Shown here piece after piece: positions 22,019 through 33,109 of a stretch of 64,000 nt of DNA (its first letter is position 1; each line of letters starts with the position of its first letter). The stretch comes from Megaustenia siamemsis (Eukaryota; Mollusca; Gastropoda; Stylommatophora; Ariophantidae): positions 60,506,092 to 60,570,091 of the forward strand of contig JAVIAB010000101.1 in the NCBI GenBank assembly GCA_032433765.1, given 5' to 3'. A program made the translations under genes and the position numbers. The notes beneath the pieces are model-generated. The model searched no databases. It was not told the origin of the DNA and saw only the letters and a program-made list of their open reading frames with translations.

Positions 22019-22681
22019 CGGACTTCCGGTTTCAAGATGGTGCGGTCATGTTTGCGTCAACGTTCACTGTTACGTATTTTGTGCCGGAAAGATGGTTAAT
22101 TCTATCTTTCCAATGCAGTAAAAGGTTCCACTGTCGGGAACTTCCCCGGTGAAGCGGAGTACATGCTTGTGATCTGAAATCCTTTACAGGGTGCGTGATA
22201 GTGTGTTCTGTGTTGATTGCAATTCAATATACGTCATCGTTGGAATACCGGTCAATATGACGGTTAGGCGTCAGGAACTTTTAATTGCTGTGTCTGAAAA
22301 GTGTTCCTTGTTGCAGTTTCCGCATATTCCAAGTCCGGCTTGTTGCAGGAGCTACTGAGTTAAGTGCTCTGTGCACACCGTGAGCTGTGTGTATCATCCG
22401 TGTTGATCATGTTTCGATATTCCAATTGTTTTCGATGAATGCTGATATAGTATGACAGGGAACAGTTGGCTGTGTTCACTTTCTGTGCAGTTTCGCCCTA
22501 TGTCTTTTGGCGTGTGCTGAGACTGCTATGATGGGGACTACAGCTACCTTTCTTTGTTTTGGAGATGAGTTAGTAATTCGGATGATTCCACTGGCACGGG
22601 CGGTTGAGCAATTATGGATTTTAATTCGTTTGCAGTGATACCGGGGCCTTCCATAACCAAATAACCAAATAACCAAATTAC
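22019..22681 (-). mobile_element. R1 element, copy at 22 kb
   Basis: The R1 end module (22,250-22,665) is preceded by a front part unlike those of the other copies, beginning CGGACTTCCGGTTTCAAGATGG. The flanks share TGTTCCT (22,012-22,018 and 22,682-22,688), a probable 7-8 bp target duplication. Confidence 0.75.
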
Positions 22682-22689
22682 TGTTCCTT

Positions 22690-23478
22690 TTGTCCTTTGA
22701 CCGAATAAACGAAGCAATCCATTTTCTTTTGTTTTCTTTTCTTTCTTTCTAATTCTGAAACAATAACAACCCGAAAAGAAGAGATCAAACCGACATCCTC
22801 AGACTGAGAAACGATCTTGTAACACTGAACAACCACATCAATAGAATACCACGAAACCAAACTCTAGCAAGTCCTCTGTGAACACCCGCATCAAACAGTA
22901 GAACATCACATTTTTGACTGTCGAAAGCTCACTGACATCGAAGCAACTCTACGTCCTCAAATACCTAGCAAATGCAGCCACTTTTATGGAACAACAAAGG
23001 AACTAAGAAATACCTGCAGATATCATTAAATGACATTGTGCTAAAAGGAGTCAGGATTCATAATATCTGGTCTGTATCAATGATAAATGTTCTCACATCT
23101 GTCGCAACAAACGCGTATACCCGACCCATGCGTCATTCAGAAACACCGCGTCTATGCCGCCACTTATATTAATATCAATTCAAGTTTACCTCTACTCAAG
23201 CCTTTCAATATAATCCATCAAGGCTAATTTCAACCGATAAATCTGCATCTGACCGTTTGTAAACGGCGATTACCGCAAATTTTCATTTGGAAGGAACACA
23301 AAAATGACAGTCTTTGCTTCATCTTTTCCTTTCTTTCTGTCAATCTTTCTTTAAACTGAATGTCGGACAATAAATACGCCACGTACTGTAATGGGGCTGG
23401 GCCTTCTCGGGCACCACGAAAATACACCGCGAGAGCAATGGCGCAAGCGGGCACTGTGTTGAGAACTACTGCCCTAGC
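22690..23478. other. No gene recognised
   Basis: Intron-like sequence with only short frames. A string at 22,830-23,170 resembles the end of a LINE reading frame but is too decayed to assign. Confidence 0.4.
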
Positions 23479-23782
23479 ATAGTTGTAGTTGTAGTTGTAG
23501 TTGCAGCTGTTGGTGTAGTTGTAGTTGTAGCTGTGGTTGTAGTTGTATTTGTAGTTGTAGCTGTAGTTATAGCTGTAGCTGTAGTTGTAGCTGCAGTTGT
23601 AGCTGTAGTTGTAGTTGTAGCTGTAGTTATAGCTGTAGCTGTAGTTGTAGCTGCAGTTGTAGCTGTAGTTGTAGTTGTAGTTGTAGCTGTAGTTGTAGTT
23701 GTAGCTGTAGATGTAGCTGTAGATGAAGTTTTATTTGTAGTCGTAGTTGTAGTTGTAGTTGTAGTTGTAGTCGTAGTTAGTG
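23479..23782. repeat. (GTTGTA)n hexanucleotide repeat
   Basis: GTAGTT/GTAGCT units over about 300 bp. The resulting Val/Ala-only open frame is not a gene. Confidence 0.95.
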
Positions 23783-24190
23783 CAAGGCACCGGTACCACT
23801 GAAAGCAAATTAAAACTCATAATTGTTCAACCGCCCTTTCCAGAGGAACCATCCTAATTAACATCTGATCTAATTGTAGGATCCAAACAAAGAAAACACA
23901 GCTAGAGTCCCCATCATATCAGCAACAACACACGCCAAAAGACACAAGGCATATACAGTTTAACGCAGCTGACCTGTTCTTCGTCAAACGATATCATCAT
24001 GCATTGTAAGCCATCGGAATACCGAAACACGATACTCATGAAAAACATAATACATGGTATGTACAGAGCACTAAACCCAGTTGCTAGCAAGCCGGACTCG
24101 GAATATGAGGAAACTGCAACAAGAAACTTTCTCCATACAGAGCCTCAACAGTTCTTGCCGACTATATTGGCATGCTCTAGTATGTTAATG
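23783..24190 (+). repeat. R1 end-module fragment
   Basis: Diverged copy of the R1 module (CATAATTGTTCAACCGCCC, ACACGCCAAAAGACA, AAGCCGGACTCGGAATATG), without its front part. Confidence 0.75.
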
Positions 24191-24702
24191 GAAACAGTAA
24201 TTGTTCTAGCTGAACAGACTACGTCTATAACAGATAAAGAAAAACAACAATTGTAAAATAACTATCTGTATTTTAACCACATACACAATATATACAAAGC
24301 AGTTAACACAAGCGAAGATACGCCAATCGTATTATGCTAAACTTACAGATAACCAAACACTAAAAGCAACAGACAGAAACAATTAAAGCAACTACATGAT
24401 CAAAAACCTGTACAAGGACCACAATCTGAAAATTAGCTTTGACAAAACAGAAATCATGAGTGTATCGAAATAAAAATGGTCCACGTATTTATAGCATACA
24501 ATGTGAGATTCAAGATGACGGCTATTGAAATAATAGAGGTAAAGGCATCAAGATGCATCAAGATTGCACTCATTTCGAGACTGACCCAGGTCAGGAACAC
24601 AGGGAAGTGACCAATTTATTTTTCCTCTCTTTACTATCTAGCATATTATCGCCATGTAGTTAGATTTGTTAATATATCGTTATATATAATTTGTGTGTTT
24701 GT

Positions 24703-24790
24703 TGTTCGTCCAGATGAAGGCCTACTTGGCCGAAACGTCGACTTTTGTTTCGTCCATTACCACGTAAAGCTGTCACCATACCACTTTTCT
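24703..24790 (+). repeat. Penelope-like element 3' end fragment
   Basis: GAAGGCCTACTTGGCCGAAACGTCG and CACGTAAAGCTGTCACCATACCA match, in inverse orientation, the end of the Penelope-like copy at 54,565-54,650. Confidence 0.6.
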
Positions 24791-24799
24791 TCTTCTTTT

Positions 24800-25579
24800 T
24801 TTATTATCGCTATTGAAATAATGTTCTGAGAAAAAGTAGTTAAGTTAATAATATGGGAAACACATTATATTAAACACTTATCCGTGATAAGATTTGAAAA
24901 AAAAACAAAAAAACATACAGACTATGAAGTTACCTGGTACGCACTTGTCAGTGTTATGGAGCTAGGACTGTATTGCCAGATCAGATTATGATGTATGGGA
25001 ATACGTAAAATTATGAACAGTTATTATAGTACATACGTGCACTAACATTTGAAAACAACTGAAAGAAGTCACCTATCGTTTTACTAAGGCCTGCGGGCTG
25101 AGAGGGAAATCCCAAAATCACGCAAAGCCTGTGAGGTCATCAACTATGTGAGCTATAGACGGCTTACGTCATTTTACCAGCAACCGCATCTACTTGCAAT
25201 GCTATATAGATATACTTAAGATATATATTCTATTCTATTCATGGTAACAGTTTCAGAGCAGTCAAATGTGCCCCATATTCGCTCCACCATCTGTTACATT
25301 ATTTTCAAAAAACGTATGCAATTTATATTGGACGCTCTGTGCACGCCATAATCTACTACATATTCCAAACATTGTAAGTCTCCTCGTACAACATATATGG
25401 CAGGTAACAACGGCTCATTTCTTCCCTCACAATGGGGCGTCCCGGTAGGGTCCACGTAATCCTTAAAGACACCTGAATGCATGATTACAATTACTGAGAA
25501 GATCAGTAACTTCATTATTTGTATTATTTATTAAAGTTTTGTTTTATTTTAATCTACAGTTCTGAATGTTTCTTTTCAG
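24800..25579. other. Intron-like sequence
   Basis: No gene recognised. A possible 117-bp phase-0 exon at 25,257-25,373 (acceptor CAGTTTCAG, donor GTAAGT) is noted but not called, because it is unlike the mini-exons. Confidence 0.4.
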
Positions 25580-25609
25580 CTGGACTTTGCCGAATCACAA
25601 TACTCAAAT
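25580..25609 (+). CDS. Micro-exon C (type 3), 30 bp
   Basis: Acceptor GAATGTTTCTTTTCAG, donor GTAAGT. Encodes LDFAESQYSN in phase 0. It shares F-x-ES-x-Y with exon F. Confidence 0.8.
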
Positions 25610-25649
25610 GTAAGTAGTGGGATTTAGATACTGATTAAATGTGGATGGT

Positions 25650-27168
25650 ATTAATTAGAAGAGAAGAAGTGGAAGACGCCTTGCGCAATATGAAAGCAGT
25701 CAAAGCTCCTGGAGCAGATAATATAACTAAAGAAGAGATTGAAGCCATGGGTGATTTTGGAATATAAATAATAACAAAAATATTGAATGATATCTACAAC
25801 AGCGGATATATACCAGACGACATGCTCAAATCAATATTCATAGCCCTACCAAAGAAATCGGGTGCGATTGAATGCGATGATCATCGCACAATAAGCCTTA
25901 TGAGTCATATGACTAAGATATTACTAAGAATCATCATGCGAAGAGGGCGAAACAAAATCAGTCCAGAAATTAGCGATGAACAGTGTGGTTTTGTTAGAGA
26001 TAAAGGAACAAGCAATGCCATTTATATCATAAGATCTTTAGTAAAAAGAGCCATAGAGGTGAAAACAGATCTATACCTATGTTTCATAGATTACACGAAG
26101 GCATTTGACAAAGTAAAGCACCAAGAAATAATCAACATTTTAGAAAGCATAAACATAGATAGCAAAGATATAAGAATAATTAAGAACATGTACTGGCAAC
26201 AAACAGCGGCCATAAGAACTGGAAACCAATTGGGAATGTTTCAACAAATAAAACAGAGTGTTAGACAAGGTTGTGTGCTGTCACCAGATTTGTTTAATAT
26301 TTATAGTGAGATTATTTTAAGATCCATAAGGGCCATGCCTGGAATAACAATTGGAGGTCATAATATAAATAATCTAAGGTATGCTGATGATACAGTATTA
26401 ATCGCTAAGAGTGAAAATGAGTTACAAGAAATGTTGGACATTGTAGTGAAGGAAAGCAAAAATAAAGGCCTCAGCCTTAATAGCAAAAAGACAGAGGTAA
26501 TGGTAACAACAAAGAAAAAGACATCACCTCAGTGCAAAATAAAGACAAGTGGAACAATATTAAAACAGGTAAATGAATTTAAATATTTGGGAACTTTGTT
26601 AACCATAGACGGAAGATGTACAAAAGAGGTGAGATGTAGAATGACTCAGGCAAAAGCAGCTTTCCAAAAAATGAGGAAAATACTATGCAATCCATTTTTG
26701 ACAATAGAAACAAGAAAACGAGTTCTTAAATGTTACGTAGAGCCAGTCTTAACATACGGATGCGAATCATGGACAATAGGACAACAGACAACACAATCAC
26801 TGGAGTCTGTAGAAATGTGGTTTTACAGAAGAATGTTGCGAATACCATGGACAGCTAAGAAGAGTAATGAAGAGGTTCTGAGAAAGGTAAAAGCAAAAAG
26901 AGAGCTAATTTCCAATATTAGGAAGAGACAATCATCATTTTTTGGCCATGTAATGAAAAGAGAACAACTTGAATATATTGTAACAACTGGATAAATTGAG
27001 GGACGAAGAGATAGAGGGAAGCAAAGAGAAAAAAATAACAGACAGCTTAAGAGAATGGCTTGGCAGAAGGTCAACAACAGAAATGATAAATATCTGCCGA
27101 GGTCGAATGTTGTGGAGAGACATGATCACCTACGCCACTAGGCCCGGTACTTGATGATGATGATGATT
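25650..27168 (+). mobile_element. RTE-type LINE, 5' truncated, with TGA-repeat tail
   Basis: It begins inside the reverse transcriptase and ends CTTGATGATGATGATGATT, the short-repeat tail typical of RTE-clade elements. Related 3' ends occur at 17,321, 31,084 (inverted) and 32,450. It lies in the intron after micro-exon C. Confidence 0.9.
25783..26994 (+). CDS. LINE reverse transcriptase, long open fragment
   Basis: The open frame gives 403 residues. Motif A is FIDYTKAFDK (Asp103), the RQGCVLSP motif is near residue 161, and the catalytic YADD is at residues 200-203. QVNEFKYLGTLL and the RRMLRIPW/KRQSSFFGHVMKRE segments mark the usual post-catalytic region. An in-frame TAA at about 25,767 separates it from an upstream in-frame part (AVKAPGADNITKEEI), and the 3' stop at 26,992 is a nonsense change inside IEGRRDRGK, since related copies read on. 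No endonuclease domain is present. The original enzyme copied LINE RNA into DNA at the target. This copy is inactive. Confidence 0.92.
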   Translation: MNDIYNSGYIPDDMLKSIFIALPKKSGAIECDDHRTISLMSHMTKILLRIIMRRGRNKISPEISDEQCGFVRDKGTSNAIYIIRSLVKRAIEVKTDLYLCFIDYTKAFDKVKHQEIINILESINIDSKDIRIIKNMYWQQTAAIRTGNQLGMFQQIKQSVRQGCVLSPDLFNIYSEIILRSIRAMPGITIGGHNINNLRYADDTVLIAKSENELQEMLDIVVKESKNKGLSLNSKKTEVMVTTKKKTSPQCKIKTSGTILKQVNEFKYLGTLLTIDGRCTKEVRCRMTQAKAAFQKMRKILCNPFLTIETRKRVLKCYVEPVLTYGCESWTIGQQTTQSLESVEMWFYRRMLRIPWTAKKSNEEVLRKVKAKRELISNIRKRQSSFFGHVMKREQLEYIVTTG

Positions 27169-27473
27169 AATTAAACGGTAAAAATTGCAGACATTGAATA
27201 TCTTATACTTTATTATCAATTAACTATTCCAAGAGGAAAGATTTGTATTGATTTTTACAAAGCATGTTCACTGCAAATAATCCAGTCAAATCCAGTAAAA
27301 TTTTTAGAAAACAAATTTAATATCAAATAATTTGATAATGATTTTGCAGACATAAATGACGTAAATACATACCCATCCGCCACGCATACACACAAATGCA
27401 TACATTATACTGATAATAATATTATCAACATACAATAATCATGTGCTTTTAAACGTACATCAGTAGATATATC

Positions 27474-27520
<47 letters not shown>
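27474..27520. repeat. (TA)n microsatellite
   Basis: About 23 TA units. Confidence 0.9.
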
Positions 27521-27523
<3 letters not shown>

Positions 27524-27526
27524 TCG

Positions 27527-27905
27527 ATGAACACTCAATCAGAGTATGATTTCAGACGCTCTCATGAAGTCAGCTGTTAATTTAAGTGATTCGATTGCCC
27601 CATATATTGTCTCTTCCTGGGAGGTGGGTGTGGACCACATTGATCTTCTCAGGTCTGTTTACTGGGGGCAACCCTGTAGAACATGTTTTGTAGTCATATA
27701 CCTCTTAAAACTTTGCATTGTGTTCTGCGCCAGTTGCTCAGTGCATCCGATTTCAGCCAGCATTTTATTAAGGTTTGCTTTCTTTAGCCTTTGATTGTCC
27801 CCAATCTTCCTGCAAGGCAGCAGATTGTCTTTTCTGTAGGGGGATTTTGGTCTTAGATGGTCGGCCCTCCCAGGTTTACGAGCACCATCTGCCCAAGCTT
27901 AATGT
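27527..27905 (-). repeat. R2 dispersed repeat, copy 1
   Basis: Inverse of the repeat at 37,268 and 42,335. Shared strings include CTGCCTTGCAGGAAGATTGG and GCTGGCTGAAATCGGATGCA. No protein recognised; this copy has an extra insert near 27,600-27,690. Confidence 0.8.
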
Positions 27906-27911
27906 AGTTAT

Positions 27912-28048
27912 TAGTTGGCCATTAGCCATCACCATCACACATCAAACAACACATCGAATATATATCGAAGTGTATTAGTTGGTCTTTAGACCATCACCAT
28001 CACACATCAAACAACACATCAAATATATATCGAAGTGTATTAGTAGGT
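27912..28048. repeat. Two-copy 64-bp direct repeat
   Basis: CACCATCACACATCAAACAACACATC and the following GAATATATATCGAAGTGTATTAG occur twice in tandem next to the R2 copy. Confidence 0.85.
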
Positions 28049-28299
28049 CACTCAAAGACTAGCTCGAATTATTGTTATTACGGAATAGCCCAATATGTGA
28101 AGAAAGTCTTGGAGCATGCAAACCAGATATAGTTAAAATGTGTGGTTAAACATAGCGATTTTGAAAAACACTTTTGCAACCTTTCTTTACTTGCTATCTT
28201 TATTATCTACATCTCAGATTTTCTTGTCGCTCTTTACCAGTGTTCTCCATTGTTGTCTTTCTGTGGCGCATATTTTAAGATTCTACATGTTTTTGTTAA

Positions 28300-28590
28300 A
28301 TTGTCGTGACAAAATGTAATACACACCGGGACATAATATACAACACACCGTGACATAATGTAACACAAGCCGGGATATAATTTAACAAACAAAGGGACAT
28401 AATGTAATACAAGCAGATACATAATCTAACACAAGCAAGGATATAATGTAACACAAGCAGGGACATAATGTAACACAAACCTGGACATAATGTAATACAC
28501 GCAACGACAAAATGTGACACAACCCGGGATACAAATCTAAGACAGGCAGGGAGTAATGTAATAATAGCTGGAACATAATGTAACACACAG
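28300..28590. repeat. Degenerate tandem repeat, about 24 bp
   Basis: GGGACATAATGTAACACAAGC-like units about 12 times, with substitutions and length variation. Confidence 0.8.
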
Positions 28591-28851
28591 TTCCCATAAC
28601 ATCGGCTACAGCTCGCGCCAAATGACATAAGGCCAGACGGCACGGAAAGTGAGCGCATCTAAACTTCCCTTCGTTATAAAAGCTATTGTCATTCATCGTA
28701 AGCCATCGGATTATCGAAACACGATCCCGATGACAAACACAGCTCACGGCGTCCACAGAACACTAAACTCAGTATCTCCTGCATCAAGCCGGGGTTGGAA
28801 TATGATGCAACTGCAACAAGGAACACTTTTCAGACTGAGTCTCAATGGTTC
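28591..28851 (+). repeat. R1 end-module fragment
   Basis: Contains CATTCATCGTAAGCCATCGG, the AGCTCACGGCGTCCACAGA string and CAAGGAACACTTTTCAGAC. It ends at CAATGGTTC, a few bases before the acceptor of micro-exon D. Confidence 0.75.
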
Positions 28852-28861
28852 TTTTTTTCAG

Positions 28862-28882
28862 GGAGATACCCATAGCGAAAGA
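28862..28882 (+). CDS. Micro-exon D (type 1), 21 bp
   Basis: Acceptor GGTTCTTTTTTTCAG, donor GTGAGT. Encodes GDTHSER. An R1 fragment stops about 10 bp upstream, so its polypyrimidine tract adjoins transposon sequence. Confidence 0.72.
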
Positions 28883-29299
28883 GTGAGTATGATATCTATA
28901 GCTAATGAAGTATCATTATAACGGTACACTTGTTCAATTACTAATGAGTTCTTTATTGCCATGTTTTCGTTAATTGATGTAAATGTGTTCTAATATTACA
29001 TAATATTTAAAAATTAAATTAAGCTGATGAACCTGTAAAGAGAAGAGGAGACACATTACGATATTTCGACAAGAGCCTTAATCAGGTACAAAACAAGCAA
29101 TGACGATATTAATTGCCCTAACAAACTGATGGTCTTGGAATTGTGAAATACGATTTTTACCTGTGAGCTAATTATGGTTCTTGATGGATCTGTCATGATG
29201 AATCACGATGACTTCAATGATTAATATTTTTTGTGTGTAGTGTGTGATAATAATATATTAGTAAAACCATATAAGGAATCTATCTATCTATTGACCTTT

Positions 29300-29700
29300 C
29301 GAGCCGTTGTCGGCCCACAGATCGTAGACCAAGATACCCCTTCTCTTATCTAAATTTTTATTCTAGCAGTTTTCAATTGGTTTAAAGATAGTTTATCAAA
29401 TCTCGCCATTTGTCTCTGTTCTGTGCAAGCAGCTCTATCTCATTGAGGGAGCCGATTCCTGCTGCTTCCTCTTTTCCTCTTACCTGTTGTTTCCCACATG
29501 AGGGCTTGCTTTGCTATTCGGTTATTATCTCTTCTCATCACATGTCCAACATATGATCATCATCTTTTCTTTATTACCGAAAATATTGGTGGTTGATTCT
29601 CTAATTTCCTCGTTTGTTTTGTATTCGTTCCACGTATACCAAATATTTTCCTTAGACATTTATTTTCGAATGCGTTCAACTTTGTTTATAAGGAATAGTG
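29300..29700 (-). mobile_element. LINE 3' end remnant
   Basis: On the - strand: an AFENKCLRK-like segment, a GHVMRR-like motif near 29,530 and a final region like LLAQNRDKWRDLI near 29,410. These are the usual ends of RTE/CR1-like ORFs. Stops and shifts are present. Confidence 0.65.
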
Positions 29701-30104
29701 CACATAGATAAGAGGTAGACAAAAAATTGTCTTAATTGGGAATAATAATGGCTACTTTATTCTCCATTGCTGAATTTGTTTATGATGTTAAGAAGTGATC
29801 CGGGAAGCGAGATATCACATGAGAGGAACACTCTCAGCACAACATAAAAAAAACATCACATCTAATGAATGATTAAATCACATTTCTTTATTACGACACT
29901 TTAGATGAATGCTTTATTGCCCTGTCTACAAGTCTTGAAGACACACACCCACTCAGCAATGGAATTAATATCTACTTTACACATTGGTGACACGCTTCCA
30001 CGTACGCTCCACGGACGATTTGAAGCTGGCGATTATATATCCGTGATCGTTGTATGTCAGTGTCGAGAATTATTGAAGCGCAGATGGTTGCAGCTTTATC
30101 GAAA

Positions 30105-30344
30105 TATATTTCTCTCTTTCCCTCTCTCTCTCTCTCTATCTTGCTCTCTTTCCCTCTCTCTTTCCCTCTCTCTCTTTCTCTCTCCCTCTCATTCTTTCTC
30201 TATCTCTCATTTGTTATCTCTTTCTTTCCCCCATTATTTCTCTAGCTTTCTCTCCCTCCTTTTGTCTATTTTTCTCTCTCTCTCTTTCTCTCTCTATTTT
30301 TCTTTCTCACTTTATCTCTTTCTCTCTCACTCGTTCTCTGTATA

Positions 30345-30388
<44 letters not shown>
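30105..30388. repeat. CT-rich low-complexity tract
   Basis: Nearly pure pyrimidine on the + strand with TCTC cores, including (TC)n at 30,351-30,380. The 184-codon open frame across it is composition-driven. Confidence 0.9.
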
Positions 30389-30737
30389 CTTTTCTGTCAA
30401 CCGAGAACTGTCGAATCCTTGGAAGCAAACCTGGGGAAAGACTTTTCAAGGTCACATAGGATGTCTCAGAAGAATGATTACAATTCACTGAACAGCTAAA
30501 GAGAGTAGCAAGGAAATTATTCTAAAACAGATCAACACAAAAAGAAAGCTCTTAAAGATATCATACAAGTAAAAACGAACGCTTCATGAGAAGAAAAAAA
30601 AACTGTATTCTTTATTGCAACAGGCAACATTCATAGAAAAAGAATCTCTGGTGACAAAAGTAGGGGATACTGGATAGCTTGATGTGGCACGATAAACAGT
30701 CATCAACAGAGTTAATACGACGCAATGAGGATAAACG

Positions 30738-30990
30738 AGAGTCGGGTTAGTTGAGTGGGTAGTGAACTGGACTACAAAGGACAAAATGCGGGTTTGAACC
30801 TGAACGACGAATTCCGGATTTACCCAGCATTAAATGGGTACCGGATTTTTTCTGCGAAGTAAAGCTGCACGGGCGTAATACCCACCACATTACCCTAAAA
30901 ATAATGTGCCGAAGGTCTATAAACATTATGGTCACTAACACCATGTTCCCAATACACTAATGGGTATGACGGGGCTCTTTACTTTTTTGT
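30738..30990 (+). repeat. tRNA-derived SINE, copy 3
   Basis: Diverged head (GGGTTAGTTGAGTGGGTAGTG), then GAACTGGACTACAAAGGACA, the GCACGGGCGTAATACCCACC body and a GTATGACGGGGCTC tail. Confidence 0.85.
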
Positions 30991-31083
30991 TTACTGAGGA
31001 TAAACATTTGTGGAAGGTGTGGTCACATGATGATGATGATTGTTAACACCCCCCCCCCCCCGAGGGGGAGATTATCCATGAGC

Positions 31084-31390
31084 TTAAACAAATAACAGCA
31101 TAGTTCTATGTAGGTTAAGAGCTTCTGGAACAATCTTCAGATCATCATCAAGTACCAGGCCTTCTGGCATAGGTGAACATGTTTCTCCACAAGTCTCAAT
31201 CTCGACAGTTGTTTTATTTATTATTTCTGTTAACATTTTACCAACGCATTCTCTTAAGCTGCCTGGTATCTTTCTTCTTAGCTTCCCTCTATCTATTCGT
31301 CCCTCAATTGTCTCAGTTGTTACAATATATTCCAGCTGTTCTCTTCTCATTAAATGGTCAACAAATGATTATAATTTTGTCCTAATTTTG
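31084..31390 (-). mobile_element. RTE-type LINE 3' end, inverted
   Basis: On the - strand the peptide starts MRREQLEYIVTTETIEGR, matching the end of the 25,783 reverse transcriptase, with a GATGATGAT tail side near 31,145. Confidence 0.85.
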
Positions 31391-31789
31391 AAAATTGACT
31401 CTCTCTCTCTCTCTCTCTCTCTTTGTTTTGGCCTCTTTCAGAAAGTTTTCTGAAATGTTGAACGTTCAGATCCACTATAATTTAATAGCATACGATTTTC
31501 TAATTTTCCTTCTTGGTATAGAGTCCTAACAATCCATTTACTTATTATTAGATCTTTCCTCCGACATAAGTTCTAATTCCTCTTCATGGCTTTCTCTGGA
31601 ATATTACGTGATAAGGTTCCAAGCTCTTTAAAGGTCTGCCACATTCGTCTTTCGTGTCCTGAACATGCCTCATGTGTACCACACACTTTGCTGTTTTCGG
31701 TTTCTGGGCCGTTGATCATTGCTGATTCTTCCGCCCCATTCACCGTCACAGACTTAGACTTATACAGACCACAATTTAAACAAACAAAT

Positions 31790-32025
31790 GCGATTGTGGG
31801 AGGCCATGTTAAAAGACACAAAAGCAACTAATAGTAATCTTGGAGGGGAAAATACAGGATAAAAGAGGCAGAGGCAGATCAAGACTAACATGGACGAGTA
31901 ACATTACATTTACATAGACAAGTCAACTTATGACAACTTGCACCATCAAAGCAAGAGACAGAGCAGAATGGCGATCCATAGTAGCCAACCTTCGATGCAC
32001 ATATGCTGATCGATGATGGTGACGA
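31790..32025 (+). mobile_element. LINE 3' end of a second family
   Basis: GATAAAAGAGGCAGAGGCAG encodes the KRGRGR stretch also found inverted at 38,430. TCAAAGCAAGAGACAGAGCAGAATGG follows, then a GATGATGGTGA tail. Confidence 0.75.
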
Positions 32026-32070
32026 TAGTTTAATTAATGTTTTTAAAATTGTTAATTTCTTCAATTTCAG

Positions 32071-32091
32071 ATTGAAGCTTTCAAATCACTT
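32071..32091 (+). CDS. Micro-exon E (type 2), 21 bp
   Basis: Acceptor ATTTCTTCAATTTCAG, donor GTAAGT. Encodes IEAFKSL, the closest relative of exons B and K. Confidence 0.8.
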
Positions 32092-32449
32092 GTAAGTTAT
32101 AAATCAACGAAAATGTTTGAATTTAAATAACAGCTTGTATTGTCATCAGTTATGTTTAGACAGATATTGTCTTCAAGAAACGACAATGACGGGTTTCTGA
32201 ACACTATTAATAAATGTTTGAAACACTCAACCCGTTGTCCATTAAGCAGCATTTGTTCATCACTGTCCATGGCAACGTAACTCTATGACCCATAATTCCA
32301 CAATATGTGTTTTTGTTTAAACCGACAGACATGAAATGCTTCTTTCTGACAAGGATTCCCTGCAACAGAACGCACATGCAGTATCCGATGCACTATAATG
32401 AACAAACATGGCATATTCAACTATTGTCTTGTGTATTCACCTACTTTTT

Positions 32450-32868
32450 TCTGCAATGGATGTGAATCATGGACAATAGGACAGCAGACAACACAATCAC
32501 TGGAGTCTGTAGAAATGTAGTTTTACAGAAGAATGTAGAGAACACCATGGACAGCTAAGAAGAGTAATAAAAATGTTCTGAAAGAGGTCAAAGCAAAAAG
32601 ACAGCTAATTTCCAATATTAGGAAGAAACAATAATCATTTTTAACCATGTAATGAGAAGAGAACAATTGGAATATATTGTAACAACTGGAGACATTTAGG
32701 GACGAAGAGATAGAGGGAAGCAAAGAGAAAAAATGTTAGACAGCTTAAGAGAATGGCTTGGCAGAAGGTCAACAACAGAAATGATAAATAACTGTCGAAA
32801 TCGAAAGTTGTGGAGAGACAAGATCACCTACGCCAGCAGGCCCGTTACTTGATGATGATGATGATTCA
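32450..32868 (+). mobile_element. RTE-type LINE 3' end
   Basis: Begins GCAATGGATGTGAATCATGG and follows 26,757-27,165 closely to the TGATGATGATGATT tail, with scattered stops. Confidence 0.9.
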
Positions 32869-33109
32869 CTTACTGTTGAATGTTTAAGTTCAGCATTGAT
32901 GCTATGACTACACTTTGAAATGTAAATAGTGTATGTGAGAACGTTGTCATCGATATAACTTCATAGCACAGTGTCTTAAACATAATACAGTAACAAGTGA
33001 AGTCTACATCTTAGAACTACAAAAACGTATACAGTGACAAAGAATGAAAAAAAATAATCGACACTGGGTATTTTCAAATATATGAACGGCAACAGTTGAA
33101 TCACCTGTT

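Noticed and set aside
23533..23802. 89-codon Val/Ala frame
   Set aside because: Pure hexanucleotide repeat.
25257..25373. 117-bp phase-0 interval ending in GTAAGT
   Set aside because: Open and multiple of three, but much longer than the micro-exons, only about 200 bp from exon C, and without recognisable domain. It could be real; not called without transcript data.
29905..30459. 184-codon Ser/Leu-rich frame
   Set aside because: Crosses a CT microsatellite; composition explains it.
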